From CAG-841 sp963656825 (GTDB lineage Bacteria > Bacillota > Clostridia > Oscillospirales > CAG-272), in assembly GCA_963656825.1 (NCBI GenBank), contig CAVKJG010000002.1, positions 1 to 64,000 of the forward strand: a stretch of 64,000 nt of DNA. The letters run 5' to 3'. Below, one piece after another: positions 43,794 through 52,169 of the stretch. The position numbers and the translations under genes were made by a program. The notes under the pieces are model-generated. The model was given only the letters and a program-made list of their open reading frames with translations. It searched no databases and was not told the DNA's origin. Every line of letters starts with the position of its first letter. Position 1 is the stretch's first letter.

Positions 43794-44201
43794 TCAGAGC
43801 GCTTCGCTGCCCGTTTCCGCTTCGGGCTCGTCGTCGAAGATGTTATTGAAATCCTCCTCAGAGCCGAGGTTTTCCTCGTCTTCGTCTCCGCCGCCCGCAA
43901 AACACGAATTTTTGAAAGCGTCGGAAACCTTTTTCGCGCACTTTGAAACTCCCGCGGAAACCTTGGAAATTCCGACCGCAACGTTCTGACGTATCGTTTC
44001 GACGTCGTCTTTTGTGGGGAATCCGGCAAGGCTCAGCTTGTAATCAAAATGCTTTGCTCCGTCCTCGTCAACCGTGCTTTTCGTCCTGACATTGAGCAGA
44101 AGCGAACGGATCTCATACTCGCCCGTTTCCTCGTCTTTCTTTGCGGTATAGGGTGTAAGAAGCGCGGCTGCCGCAAGAAACGTTCCAAAACTTTTTTTCA
44201 T
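43794..44201 (-). CDS. Hypothetical protein with acidic tail
   Basis: 135 residues, with AAGGAGGA before the ATG. The N-terminal 18 residues (MKKSFGTFLAAAALLTPY) are hydrophobic but lack a clean cleavage site. A beta-rich segment (EIRSLLLNVRTKSTVD) follows, then helices, and a highly acidic C-terminus (DEDEENLGSEEDF to the end). I do not recognise a family. It could be a peripheral or exported protein. It lies 34 bases behind the CPBP protease gene on the same strand, so the two may be co-transcribed. Confidence 0.65.
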   Translation of the reverse strand: MKKSFGTFLAAAALLTPYTAKKDEETGEYEIRSLLLNVRTKSTVDEDGAKHFDYKLSLAGFPTKDDVETIRQNVAVGISKVSAGVSKCAKKVSDAFKNSCFAGGGDEDEENLGSEEDFNNIFDDEPEAETGSEAL

Positions 44202-44235
44202 AAAAAGTATCCTCCTTGAAATTTTATTTTATAAT

Positions 44236-45339
44236 TTAATACCTCACAATTGAAGTTATAAATGTCATCGCCATTATCGCGTAAAGAATTATAATTCCCG
44301 CGTTTGCATACGCCGCGGTCCTTACGTTTTCCGCAGATATGTCATATCTGCAATCCGCAAGGGAAATGTTCTTTACGCCTTTTGCAAAGAACACTATGCC
44401 CGTCACCGCTGCGCCGAGCACCGCGATCGATATGATTCCGAGCAAAAGCATCGGAACGATATATTTTCCCATCTCCGAAACAAGCCTCATGGCTTCCTCG
44501 TCCGAAAGCTGTCCGCCTATCGACTCAAGCAGTGAGCCGAGACCTTCGGTATCCACCTTGCCTGCAAGATAGCCCGTAAGTATTCCGCACACGCCGTTTA
44601 TTATCATATGGAAGGATATCGTATACCATACGTTTTTTGTTTTGCAATAGATATATCCGAAAACCAGTCCTATGCCGAACGCATAGAAAAACTGCGAAAA
44701 GTTTCCGTGAACAAGTCCGAACGCGAGAGCCGACGCCGCTATCGCCGTTTTTTCGCCGTACGGCTGCAGCCTGTCGATAAGCAGCTTTCTGAAAAGCAAT
44801 TCTTCAAATATCGGCGCGATTATCACCATCGCTATCGTCGAAATTATCCACGAAGCGCCGTCAAGCGCGCTTTCAACCGGATTTGTTATCCGGTGTCCGA
44901 CGACAAAGCCGAGAACACCCGTGACGATATTCCCTATCCAGTTTCCCACATACATTGCGGCAAACGTAATACACAGATATTTCATCCAACTGCCGCCCGT
45001 CAGCTTTGTTTTCCGTTCAGGCTGCTCCGGTTCTTCGGACGGTCGCGAAAATAGCAGCATTATCGCCGCTACCGGCACGCCGACAAAATAAAACGCAACG
45101 GAGCTCAGCACCGTGTCATACCAGTTTGCCTGTTCAAGCTCCGGAATATAATAGTGTACGGCTTGCACCGCGATAAGCGCAAAGATGTTCACGACTATCA
45201 TCATAACCGCAATCGAAGAAAACAGCCATGTCATTTTGCCGTAAAGACTGCCGAAGCTCAGCGGCGGCTTTACGATTATCGGCTCGCGGCTCTGCTCCGC
45301 CGTTTCATCCGTTTCCGTAAATCTGTTGTCGTTATCCAT
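44236..45339 (-). CDS. CPBP-family intramembrane metalloprotease
   Basis: 367 residues from the ATG at 45339 (GGAGGAA upstream). About eight membrane helices. The CPBP (CAAX/Abi) motifs are in order: PIFEELLFRKLL (Glu179-Glu180 and Arg184), FGLVHGNFSQFFYAFGIGLVFGYIY (His211) and SFHMIIN (His244). Homologues include CAAX proteases and immunity proteins to bacteriocins. The substrate is unknown. It is divergent from nrdG. Confidence 0.9.
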   Translation of the reverse strand: MDNDNRFTETDETAEQSREPIIVKPPLSFGSLYGKMTWLFSSIAVMMIVVNIFALIAVQAVHYYIPELEQANWYDTVLSSVAFYFVGVPVAAIMLLFSRPSEEPEQPERKTKLTGGSWMKYLCITFAAMYVGNWIGNIVTGVLGFVVGHRITNPVESALDGASWIISTIAMVIIAPIFEELLFRKLLIDRLQPYGEKTAIAASALAFGLVHGNFSQFFYAFGIGLVFGYIYCKTKNVWYTISFHMIINGVCGILTGYLAGKVDTEGLGSLLESIGGQLSDEEAMRLVSEMGKYIVPMLLLGIISIAVLGAAVTGIVFFAKGVKNISLADCRYDISAENVRTAAYANAGIIILYAIMAMTFITSIVRY

Positions 45340-45441
45340 TGAAATTCCTCCGAAGAAATCTTTACATATATATAATATCACACTCCAACGCAAAAATAAA
45401 TAGATAAAATGAAATTAAATTATTAAATTTTTTTCCTACTA

Positions 45442-45470
45442 TTGAAATGACCGCCGATATGTGATAACAT
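45442..45470 (+). promoter_or_regulatory. Promoter for nrdG
   Basis: TTGAAA (45442-45447), 17 bp, TAACAT (45465-45470) preceded by TGTGA. Confidence 0.65.
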
Positions 45471-45506
45471 AATTGACTGTAAACACGCGAAGGGAGGGCA
45501 TCTCTT

Positions 45507-46199
45507 ATGAAAATATCGGGACTTCAGAAGCTGACTCTTCTCGATTTCCCCGGGAAAACAGCCTGCACGGTTTTTCTCGGCGGATGTAATTTCCGCTGTC
45601 CGTTCTGTCACAACGCTTCGATTGTTCTCGGCACGGACGGAGGAGAGAAAATATCCGAAGAAGAATTTCTCGCGTTTCTCGAAAGCCGCGCCGGACGTCT
45701 GGACGGCGTCGCCGTAACGGGCGGAGAGCCGCTTATATCGGACGATGCCGAAGCTCTCATAAAGAAAATAAAAGCGCTCGGCTTTGCCGTAAAGCTCGAT
45801 ACAAACGGCGCGTTTCCGGAAAGGCTGTCGCGCCTTATGAAAAACGGTCTTGTCGATTATGTCGCCATGGATATAAAAAACAGTCCTCACAGGTATGCGG
45901 AAACCGTCGGGCTTTCGTCTGCTCCGCTCGGAAAAATACAGGAAAGCATACATCTTCTTATGCACGGAAATATCGGGTATGAATTCCGCACAACGCTTGT
46001 AAAAGGCTTTCATACGCAAGCGGATATTGAAACCATAGGCAAGTGGATAGCGGGCGCAAAAAATTGGTATCTTCAGGCGTTCAGGGATTCGGGCGAGCTT
46101 ATCGGAGAAGGACTCGAAGGCTTTCAGAGAGAGGAATATCTGCGCCTTCTCGACACCGCACGACGTTTTGTGCCAAATGCACAACTTCGGGGACTGTAA
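45507..46199 (+). CDS. nrdG: Anaerobic ribonucleoside-triphosphate reductase activating protein
   Basis: 230 residues, a radical SAM enzyme. The cluster cysteines are in GGCNFRCPFCHNAS (Cys27, Cys31, Cys34), and the glycine-rich GVAVTGGEPLIS strand binds S-adenosylmethionine. It generates the glycyl radical on NrdD. nrdD follows after about 180 bases, with its own NrdR-box promoter in between. Confidence 0.95.
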   Translation: MKISGLQKLTLLDFPGKTACTVFLGGCNFRCPFCHNASIVLGTDGGEKISEEEFLAFLESRAGRLDGVAVTGGEPLISDDAEALIKKIKALGFAVKLDTNGAFPERLSRLMKNGLVDYVAMDIKNSPHRYAETVGLSSAPLGKIQESIHLLMHGNIGYEFRTTLVKGFHTQADIETIGKWIAGAKNWYLQAFRDSGELIGEGLEGFQREEYLRLLDTARRFVPNAQLRGL

Positions 46200-46292
46200 T
46201 CTATATATTGTTCCGATTTTTCAATAAACCGATGTAAAAACACAACATATTGTGTATTCCCCCTTGACAATGCGTTTTCAACGTGGTAAGAT
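46198..46292 (+). promoter_or_regulatory. nrdD promoter with NrdR boxes
   Basis: A near-perfect NrdR box ACACAACATATTGTGT lies at 46240-46255. A weaker one (core ATATTGTTC) is at about 46198-46213, 42 bp upstream, which is four helical turns. The promoter itself is TTGACA (46264-46269), 17 bp, TAAGAT (46287-46292). NrdR represses ribonucleotide reductase genes when dATP is plentiful. nrdR is not in the window. Confidence 0.75.
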
Positions 46293-46378
46293 TATATCAC
46301 TGCGATAAACCATTTACGGCTTCGCCTCCCGCAGACAGCGCCGGAGGCTTCCGTTTGTCAACAGGAGGTTTTTTTATT

Positions 46379-48745
46379 ATGTATCAGGTCGTTAAAAGAG
46401 ACGGGCAGATAGCGGATTTCGACATATCCAAAATATCTGTCGCAATAACAAAGGCTTTTGAAGCCATCGGCAAACAGTATCACCCCTCGGTGATAGATTT
46501 TCTTGCGCTCAAGGTAACCTCAAACTTCGAGCATAAGGTAAAGGACGGGCTCATCTCCGTCGAAGACATTCAGGACAGCGTTGAGTCCGTGCTTATTCAG
46601 GCGGGCTATGACGACGTTGCGAAAACGTACATTCTTTATCGTAAGCAGAGAGAAAAAATACGCAACATGAAGTCCACAATCCTTGACTACAAGGAGCTTG
46701 TGAACAGCTATGTAAAGGCGATAGACTGGCGCGTAAAGGAAAATTCCACCGTAACGTATTCCGTCGGCGGACTTATTCTTTCAAACTCCGGCGCGATCAC
46801 CGCAAACTACTGGCTTTCCGAAATATATGACGAGGAGGTCGCAAACGCGCACAGAAGCGGCGATCTTCACCTGCACGATCTTTCGATGCTTACGGGCTAC
46901 TGCGCCGGCTGGTCACTCAAGCAGCTTATTCAGGAGGGTCTCGGCGGCGTTGCCGGAAAAATAACGTCGTCCCCCGCAAGCCACCTCGCAACGCTCTGCA
47001 ACCAGATGGTAAACTTCCTCGGCATAATGCAGAACGAATGGGCGGGCGCGCAGGCGTTCTCCTCCTTCGATACATATCTTGCGCCGTTCGTAAAGGTTGA
47101 CAATCTCAGCTTTGACGCTGTCAAAAAGTGCGTAGAATCCTTCATCTACGGCGTCAACACCCCGTCAAGATGGGGCACTCAGGCTCCGTTCTCGAACATA
47201 ACTCTCGACTGGACGGTTCCCGCCGATCTTGCCGAAATGAACTGTATAGTCGGCGGCAAGGAAATGCCCTTCCGCTATAAAGACTGTAAAAAAGAAATGG
47301 ACATGGTAAACCGCGCCTTCATCGAAATAATGATAGAGGGCGACGCCAACGGCAGAGGCTTCCAGTATCCTATTCCCACATATTCCATCACGCGCGATTT
47401 CGACTGGTCGGAAACCGAAAACAACAAGCTTCTCTTTGAAATGACGGCAAAATACGGCACTCCGTATTTTTCAAACTACGTCAACTCCGATATGGAGCCG
47501 AGCGACGTGCGTTCGATGTGCTGCCGTCTGCGTCTTGACCTCCGCGAGCTGCGCAAAAAATCGGGCGGCTTTTTCGGAAGCGGCGAATCGACGGGCTCTA
47601 TCGGCGTTGTCACCATAAATCTTCCCCGTCTTGCATATCTCGCAAAGGACAAGGAGGATTTCTACAAGCGTCTTGATCACATAATGGACGTTGCGGCACG
47701 TTCGCTCAGCGTCAAGAGAAGAGTTATAACAAAGCTTCTCGACGAAGGACTTTATCCTTATACAAAGCGTTATCTCGGAACGTTCGCAAACCACTTCTCT
47801 ACGATCGGTCTTGTCGGCATGAACGAAGCCGGACTCAACGCAAAGTGGCTCAGAAAGGATATAACGCACAAGGAAACTCAGAAATTCGCAAAGGAATGCC
47901 TGAACCATATGCGCAACCGCCTTTCCGACTATCAGGAGCAGTACGGCGATCTCTACAACCTCGAAGCGACGCCCGCGGAATCCACGGCTTACCGTCTTGC
48001 AAAGCACGACAAACGCCGTTATCCCGATATCATAACCGCCGGAACGGAGGAAGCTCCGTATTATACGAACAGCTCTCATCTTCCCGTCGGCTACACGGAG
48101 GATATCTTCACCGCGCTCGACATTCAGGACGAGCTTCAGACTCTCTACACTTCGGGAACGGTGTTCCACGCCTTCCTCGGCGAAAAGCTTCCGGACTGGA
48201 AGTCGGCAGCCTCGCTTGTCCGCAAGATATCCGAAAATTACAGACTTCCCTATTATACGCTTTCACCCACATATTCCGTCTGCACGGAGCACGGCTATAT
48301 CGCGGGCGAGGTATACGAATGTCCCGTATGCAAAAAGAAGACGGAGGTTTACAGCCGTATAACCGGCTACTACCGTCCCGTTCAGAACTTCAACGACGGC
48401 AAGGCTCAGGAATTTACGGAACGCAAAGAGTACGTCATAGAAAAGTCGCACCTTACGCACTCGGGCGTGCTTGAACACAAGGAAACCGGACACACCTGCG
48501 ATTGTCACTCAAAGGCGGCGGCAAATCTGCTTTTCACAACAAAAACCTGCCCAAACTGCAAAATAGCAAAGGTGCTTCTTGAAAAAGCGGGCATCGCCTA
48601 CGAAAACATCTACGCAAACGAAAACGAAGATATGGCTAAGGCTTACGACATCGTAACCGCGCCCACGCTCGTTGTGCCGGACGGCGATGAAGTAAAGCGT
48701 TTCAAAGGCGTATCGGAAATAAGAAAATATATAGAATCGCTTTAA
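46379..48745 (+). CDS. nrdD: Class III ribonucleotide reductase NrdD fused to a glutaredoxin-like domain
   Basis: 788 residues from the ATG at 46379 (AGGAGG upstream). Residues 1-95 are an ATP-cone (QVVKRDGQIADFDISKISVAI). The barrel follows, with SMCCRLRLDLREL. Zinc cysteines are in SVCTEHGY and ECPVCKKK. The glycyl-radical glycine is Gly663 in SRITGYYRPVQNFNDGKAQEF. The last 75 residues (about 715-788) are an extra glutaredoxin-like domain, TTKTCPNCKIAKVLLEKAG, with Cys724 and Cys727, then TAPTLVVPDGDEVKRF. The fused domain and the adjacent thioredoxin reductase (one base downstream) suggest a dithiol-driven rather than formate-driven enzyme. Confidence 0.95.
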   Translation: MYQVVKRDGQIADFDISKISVAITKAFEAIGKQYHPSVIDFLALKVTSNFEHKVKDGLISVEDIQDSVESVLIQAGYDDVAKTYILYRKQREKIRNMKSTILDYKELVNSYVKAIDWRVKENSTVTYSVGGLILSNSGAITANYWLSEIYDEEVANAHRSGDLHLHDLSMLTGYCAGWSLKQLIQEGLGGVAGKITSSPASHLATLCNQMVNFLGIMQNEWAGAQAFSSFDTYLAPFVKVDNLSFDAVKKCVESFIYGVNTPSRWGTQAPFSNITLDWTVPADLAEMNCIVGGKEMPFRYKDCKKEMDMVNRAFIEIMIEGDANGRGFQYPIPTYSITRDFDWSETENNKLLFEMTAKYGTPYFSNYVNSDMEPSDVRSMCCRLRLDLRELRKKSGGFFGSGESTGSIGVVTINLPRLAYLAKDKEDFYKRLDHIMDVAARSLSVKRRVITKLLDEGLYPYTKRYLGTFANHFSTIGLVGMNEAGLNAKWLRKDITHKETQKFAKECLNHMRNRLSDYQEQYGDLYNLEATPAESTAYRLAKHDKRRYPDIITAGTEEAPYYTNSSHLPVGYTEDIFTALDIQDELQTLYTSGTVFHAFLGEKLPDWKSAASLVRKISENYRLPYYTLSPTYSVCTEHGYIAGEVYECPVCKKKTEVYSRITGYYRPVQNFNDGKAQEFTERKEYVIEKSHLTHSGVLEHKETGHTCDCHSKAAANLLFTTKTCPNCKIAKVLLEKAGIAYENIYANENEDMAKAYDIVTAPTLVVPDGDEVKRFKGVSEIRKYIESL

Positions 48746-48746
48746 T

Positions 48747-49655
48747 ATGCACGATATAATAATAATCGGCGCGGGGCCGGCGGGACTTACCGCCGCCCTG
48801 TACGCTCTGAGAGCGGGAAAAACCGTTCTCGTGCTTGAAAAATCAAGCTTCGGCGGTCAGATGACGTATTCGCCGAAAATAGAAAACTATCCCGGCTGTA
48901 TGCAGCTCAGCGGAAACGAGCTTGCCGAACAGCTCATAGAGCAGGTGCTTTCTCACGGCGCGGACATCGAGCCGGAGGAGGTCACCGGCATAGAAGATCG
49001 CGGCGAAACGAAAAAAGTTATCACCACAAGCGGCAGCTTTGATTGCAGAGCCGTTATAATAGCGTCCGGCGTAAAGCACAGAATGACCGGCGCAGAGGGC
49101 GAAGAAAAATTTCTCGGCGAGGGGATATCGTTTTGCGCCGTGTGCGACGGGGATTTTTATTCCGGAAAAGAGGTTGCCGTAATAGGCGGCGGAAACAGCG
49201 CGCTTCAGGAAGCCGTGCTGCTCTCGGAAAAATGCAAAAAAGTCACGCTTGTTCAGAATCTTCCGTATTTCACGGGAGAAAAAAGACTGCTCGACGTTCT
49301 CGGAGAAAGACCGAATGTCGAATATATCACCGGCTCGACCGCAAAACGCTTCGAGGGCGACGGAAGGCTTTCCGCCGTTGTCATAGCAGACGAAAACGGA
49401 AAGGAATCGACTCTTAGCGTTGACGGAGTGTTCGTCGCTATAGGGCTTATTCCGTCAAACGACGCGTTTTCCTCCGTATGCGAGCTTGACGAGCGCGGAT
49501 ATATGGCGTCGGGGGAGGATTGCCTTACGAAAACTCCGGGCGTATTTGTTGCGGGCGATTGCCGCGCGAAAAAAATAAGGCAGATTACAACCGCCTGTGC
49601 CGACGGCTCGGTCGCCGCGCTCGCCGCCTGCAGCTTTATAGATTTATCCGTATAA
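48747..49655 (+). CDS. trxB: Thioredoxin reductase-like flavoprotein
   Basis: 302 residues. FAD is bound by GAGPAGLTAALYALRAG (near the N-terminus) and GVFVAGDCR. The redox disulfide is CAVC (Cys130, Cys133). The second dinucleotide site has GGGNSALQEA, but the arginines that bind the NADPH 2'-phosphate (HRRxxxR) are replaced by VQNLPYFTGEKR, so NADH or another donor is possible. Its start is one base behind the nrdD stop; it most likely reduces the fused glutaredoxin-like domain. Confidence 0.93.
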   Translation: MHDIIIIGAGPAGLTAALYALRAGKTVLVLEKSSFGGQMTYSPKIENYPGCMQLSGNELAEQLIEQVLSHGADIEPEEVTGIEDRGETKKVITTSGSFDCRAVIIASGVKHRMTGAEGEEKFLGEGISFCAVCDGDFYSGKEVAVIGGGNSALQEAVLLSEKCKKVTLVQNLPYFTGEKRLLDVLGERPNVEYITGSTAKRFEGDGRLSAVVIADENGKESTLSVDGVFVAIGLIPSNDAFSSVCELDERGYMASGEDCLTKTPGVFVAGDCRAKKIRQITTACADGSVAALAACSFIDLSV

Positions 49656-49682
49656 ATTCATTAAAAACTCCAAATTCTCCAA

Positions 49683-49725
49683 AGCAAAAGCGGCACGGAA
49701 AATTCCGTGCCGCTTTTGCTTTTTT
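49683..49725. terminator. Bidirectional terminator trxB / HPr-like gene
   Basis: Perfect 15-bp stem AAAAGCGGCACGGAA/TTCCGTGCCGCTTTT (49686-49700 and 49703-49717), with T-runs on both sides, between convergent genes. Confidence 0.9.
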
Positions 49726-49734
49726 GTCATAAAA

Positions 49735-49965
49735 TTATTCTACGATATAATCTTTAAGTTCTTCAAAGAGCTTATCGCAATCGTCGGAATAAGCCGTAAG
49801 CGTAATGGGGCTGAGAAGGTCAAGGCTGAATATACCCATTATCGACTTTGCGTCAACAACATATCTTCCGCTTGAAAGGTCAACCTCGGAATCGTATTTA
49901 CGGACTATTTCAACGAAATCTCTTACCGCTTCAATTGAAGAAAGACGGATCTTTACTGTTTTCAT
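49735..49965 (-). CDS. HPr-like protein lacking the catalytic histidine
   Basis: 76 residues. It has the HPr fold, with DLSSGRYVVDAKSIMGIFSLDL carrying the Ser46-type regulatory site (Ser41 in KSIMG). The region that should hold His15 (SSIEAVRDFVEIV) contains no histidine. It could not carry phosphate for PTS transport, but might be phosphorylated on serine and act as a regulator in the way of Bacillus Crh. A consensus promoter (50009-50037) and AAAGGAG precede it; it is monocistronic. Confidence 0.88.
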   Translation of the reverse strand: MKTVKIRLSSIEAVRDFVEIVRKYDSEVDLSSGRYVVDAKSIMGIFSLDLLSPITLTAYSDDCDKLFEELKDYIVE

Positions 49966-50008
49966 TTGTAATCTCCTTTCGATATCTTTTTAATCGTTTT
50001 ATACTTAT

Positions 50009-50037
50009 ATAATATCAAAAAGGTCTTTACTTGTCAA
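50009..50037 (-). promoter_or_regulatory. Promoter for the HPr-like gene
   Basis: TTGACA (50032-50037), 17 bp, TATTAT (50009-50014) preceded by TTTGA. Confidence 0.8.
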
Positions 50038-50055
50038 TATTTTAGATAATAAAAT

Positions 50056-50577
50056 TCAATTAACCGCAAAAAGAGCAAAGGAAAAGCACAGCAGATATCC
50101 CTGCCACGCCGAAAACAGCAAAAGACACATGGACGCAAGCCTTCCCACGCGCCGCACGAGCGGATAAAGCACCGACAAAAGCACAAGGCATACGGCGCAC
50201 GTCAGCGCGGAGGCAAAAAACGCCGTCGCTTTATATGTAAGCGGTATCCATATATAAGTCAGCGCATAGACGCACGCATAAAGCGTATATGCCGTCCGCA
50301 TCGGCTTTCCGCACAGGCGGAGGGGCGAAAAAAACGCGACCGAAAGCGATATCGCAAGCAGGCACAGCGCCAGAGCGAAAAATATAACAAGAAAAACGGT
50401 ATGCAGCGCCCACGCGGGCGTACATATCTCCTCCCAAGTCTCGCCGTCAACTCCGCCGGCGGCAAAAAGCACTCCCGCTGCGACCGAAATCGCCATAGCG
50501 ATCAGCGTCGCCGTCATATTTACGCAGGCAAGCTCTTTTTTTATGTTGCGGCTTATCTCTTTTGAGGCAGTTTTCAT
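50056..50577 (-). CDS. Polytopic membrane protein, possible TspO/MBR family
   Basis: 173 residues from the ATG at 50577 (GGAGGAA upstream); a longer frame to 50652 lacks a ribosome-binding site. Five hydrophobic segments are visible. The final two, ending MCLLLFSAWQGYLLCFSFALFAVN, recall the last helices of TspO/MBR proteins, which bind tetrapyrroles or lipids. The match is by pattern only and the usual aromatic motifs are partly missing. It follows the DUF378 gene by about 140 bases. Confidence 0.55.
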   Translation of the reverse strand: MKTASKEISRNIKKELACVNMTATLIAMAISVAAGVLFAAGGVDGETWEEICTPAWALHTVFLVIFFALALCLLAISLSVAFFSPLRLCGKPMRTAYTLYACVYALTYIWIPLTYKATAFFASALTCAVCLVLLSVLYPLVRRVGRLASMCLLLFSAWQGYLLCFSFALFAVN

Positions 50578-50719
50578 AGCGTTCCTCCGAAAAACAATAT
50601 TGAAAACAAAACACGACGGCAGATATTGGCTTTGATTTTTCTTCCACAACATTCTATTCTTTTTTCAAACAAAATATGCCTCCGCAAAAAAAGCGAAGGC
50701 ATATAAGGCTCGGAAAGTT

Positions 50720-50944
50720 TTATCTTCTCTCCTCGCGGACGATATCCGTTTCCTCTTTCGGGCGGAAAAGAAGCGAGATGCACCATATTCCCGAAAGCGC
50801 CACGAGCGTGTAGATAACGCGCGATACGGAAGCGTCCTGACCGCCGAATATCCATGCAACTATGTCAAACCTGAAAAGACCTATGCTCCCCCAGTTGAGC
50901 GCGCCGATGATTGAGATTATAAGCGCGATTCTGTCGATTATCAT
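50720..50944 (-). CDS. DUF378 membrane protein
   Basis: 74 residues. DRIALIISIIGALNWGSIGLFRFDIVAWIFGG and VIYTLVALSGIWCISLLF give two membrane helices and the ALNWG motif that defines DUF378. The function of the family is not known. The C-terminus is charged and cytoplasmic. Confidence 0.9.
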   Translation of the reverse strand: MIIDRIALIISIIGALNWGSIGLFRFDIVAWIFGGQDASVSRVIYTLVALSGIWCISLLFRPKEETDIVREERR

Positions 50945-51029
50945 AAAATATCAACTCCTTGTTTTTTATCTGACATTCCATATTCTCTCCGTTTTTCGCC
51001 GCGATTATACATTATTTTTCATTTTGTTG

Positions 51030-51058
51030 TTGCAATTGTCGTCGCATAAGGTTAAAAT
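51030..51058 (+). promoter_or_regulatory. Promoter for trmB
   Basis: TTGCAA (51030-51035), 17 bp, TAAAAT (51053-51058), about 31 bases upstream of the start. Confidence 0.7.
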
Positions 51059-51089
51059 ATAAAGGTAATTTTGTTTTTAAGGATTTTTT

Positions 51090-51755
51090 ATGAGAGCAAG
51101 AAAGCTAAAGCATCGCGACGAGCGTCTGCTCGCCTGCGACAATATAATAACAGACGAATTTTCCTCCGAGCCTCCTAAGCTTATCGCGGCGGAGCTTTTT
51201 CCGGACTTTTCGCATTTCCGGCTTGAAATAGGCTGCGGAAAGGGAGGCTTTGTCCGCGGAGAAGCGAAAAATCACCCCGACACCGCGTATATCGCCGTAG
51301 AGCTGATAACCGACGTCATCGTTCAGGCGGCGGAAAGAACGCCGAAAGACGAATTCAAAAACGTCGTTTTTCTCAACACCAACGCGTCAAGACTCGATAA
51401 AATCTTCCCTGCGGGCAGCTTTGAAAGAATTCACATAAACTTCTGCGATCCATGGCCGAAAAAGCGCAACGCCAAGCGGCGCCTGACCTGCCGGACGTTT
51501 CTTTCGCTTTTCAGACCTTTGCTTTCCGATGGCGGCTGCATAGCCTTCAAGACCGACAACGCCGACCTTTTTGAATATTCCCTGCCGGAATTTGAAGCGG
51601 CGGGCTACCGCACGGAAAAGGTCACGCGCGATCTGCACGCAAGCAGGTATTACGGCTGCGATACCGAAACCGAATACGAAAAAGCCTTTTCGGAAAAAGG
51701 CACTCCGATATGCCGACTTGAAGCGTATCCGGCAAAACAAAGCGATATCCGATGA
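51090..51755 (+). CDS. trmB: tRNA (guanine-N7-)-methyltransferase
   Basis: 221 residues. LEIGCGKGGFVRGEAKNHPD is the SAM-binding loop, followed by YIAVELITDVI. INFCDPWPKKRNAKRRL is the TrmB signature, with the catalytic aspartate and the RNA-binding basic run. It methylates G46 in the tRNA variable loop. Confidence 0.96.
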   Translation: MRARKLKHRDERLLACDNIITDEFSSEPPKLIAAELFPDFSHFRLEIGCGKGGFVRGEAKNHPDTAYIAVELITDVIVQAAERTPKDEFKNVVFLNTNASRLDKIFPAGSFERIHINFCDPWPKKRNAKRRLTCRTFLSLFRPLLSDGGCIAFKTDNADLFEYSLPEFEAAGYRTEKVTRDLHASRYYGCDTETEYEKAFSEKGTPICRLEAYPAKQSDIR

Positions 51756-51795
51756 AAATTTGAGAAAACTTTTTTCAAAAAAAGAAAATTTACTA

Positions 51796-51824
51796 TTGAT
51801 TTTTCAAAAAACCCGTGATATAAT
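51796..51824 (+). promoter_or_regulatory. Promoter for rpmB
   Basis: TTGATT (51796-51801), 17 bp, TATAAT (51819-51824) preceded by CGTGA. Confidence 0.78.
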
Positions 51825-51911
51825 AAACATCGCTGTATCTCTGTTAAACCGTAAGATGCGCTTTGCGCCTCTTACTTTACAGATATAAAAACTATAACAG
51901 GAGGTGTAAAT

Positions 51912-52097
51912 ATGGCAAAATGTGTATGTTGCGGTAAGGCGCTCGTTTTCGGAAACAACGTTTCCCACTCCAACCGCAAGACAAGCAGAACTTGGAAGCC
52001 CAATCTCAGAAAGGTAAGCGCGAATATCAACGGCACTCACAAGACAGTTACCGTTTGCTCCCGTTGCCTTCGCTCCGGCAAGGTAGAAAGAGCGTAA
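51912..52097 (+). CDS. rpmB: 50S ribosomal protein L28 (zinc form)
   Basis: 61 residues. CVCCGK near the N-terminus and CSRCLRSG near the C-terminus supply four zinc cysteines. SHSNRKTSRTWKPNLRKV is the L28 core. AGGAGG lies just upstream. A stem-loop follows the stop. Confidence 0.97.
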   Translation: MAKCVCCGKALVFGNNVSHSNRKTSRTWKPNLRKVSANINGTHKTVTVCSRCLRSGKVERA

Positions 52098-52119
52098 CAC
52101 CTCGGATAAAAGCTTTACA

Positions 52120-52148
52120 GGACCCCTTCCGCAAGGAAGGGGATTTTG
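52120..52148 (+). terminator. Terminator of rpmB
   Basis: CCCCTTCC (52123-52130), loop GCAA, GGAAGGGG (52135-52142), then ATTTTGCG. The short T-run may allow some readthrough into the DUF6873 gene. Confidence 0.65.
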
Positions 52149-52169
52149 CGTAAAAAGGGAGGTTTACCC

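Noticed and set aside
44236..45339. CPBP protease as part of an immunity or bacteriocin system
   Set aside because: No bacteriocin precursor or transporter nearby; neighbours are an unknown acidic protein and nrdG.
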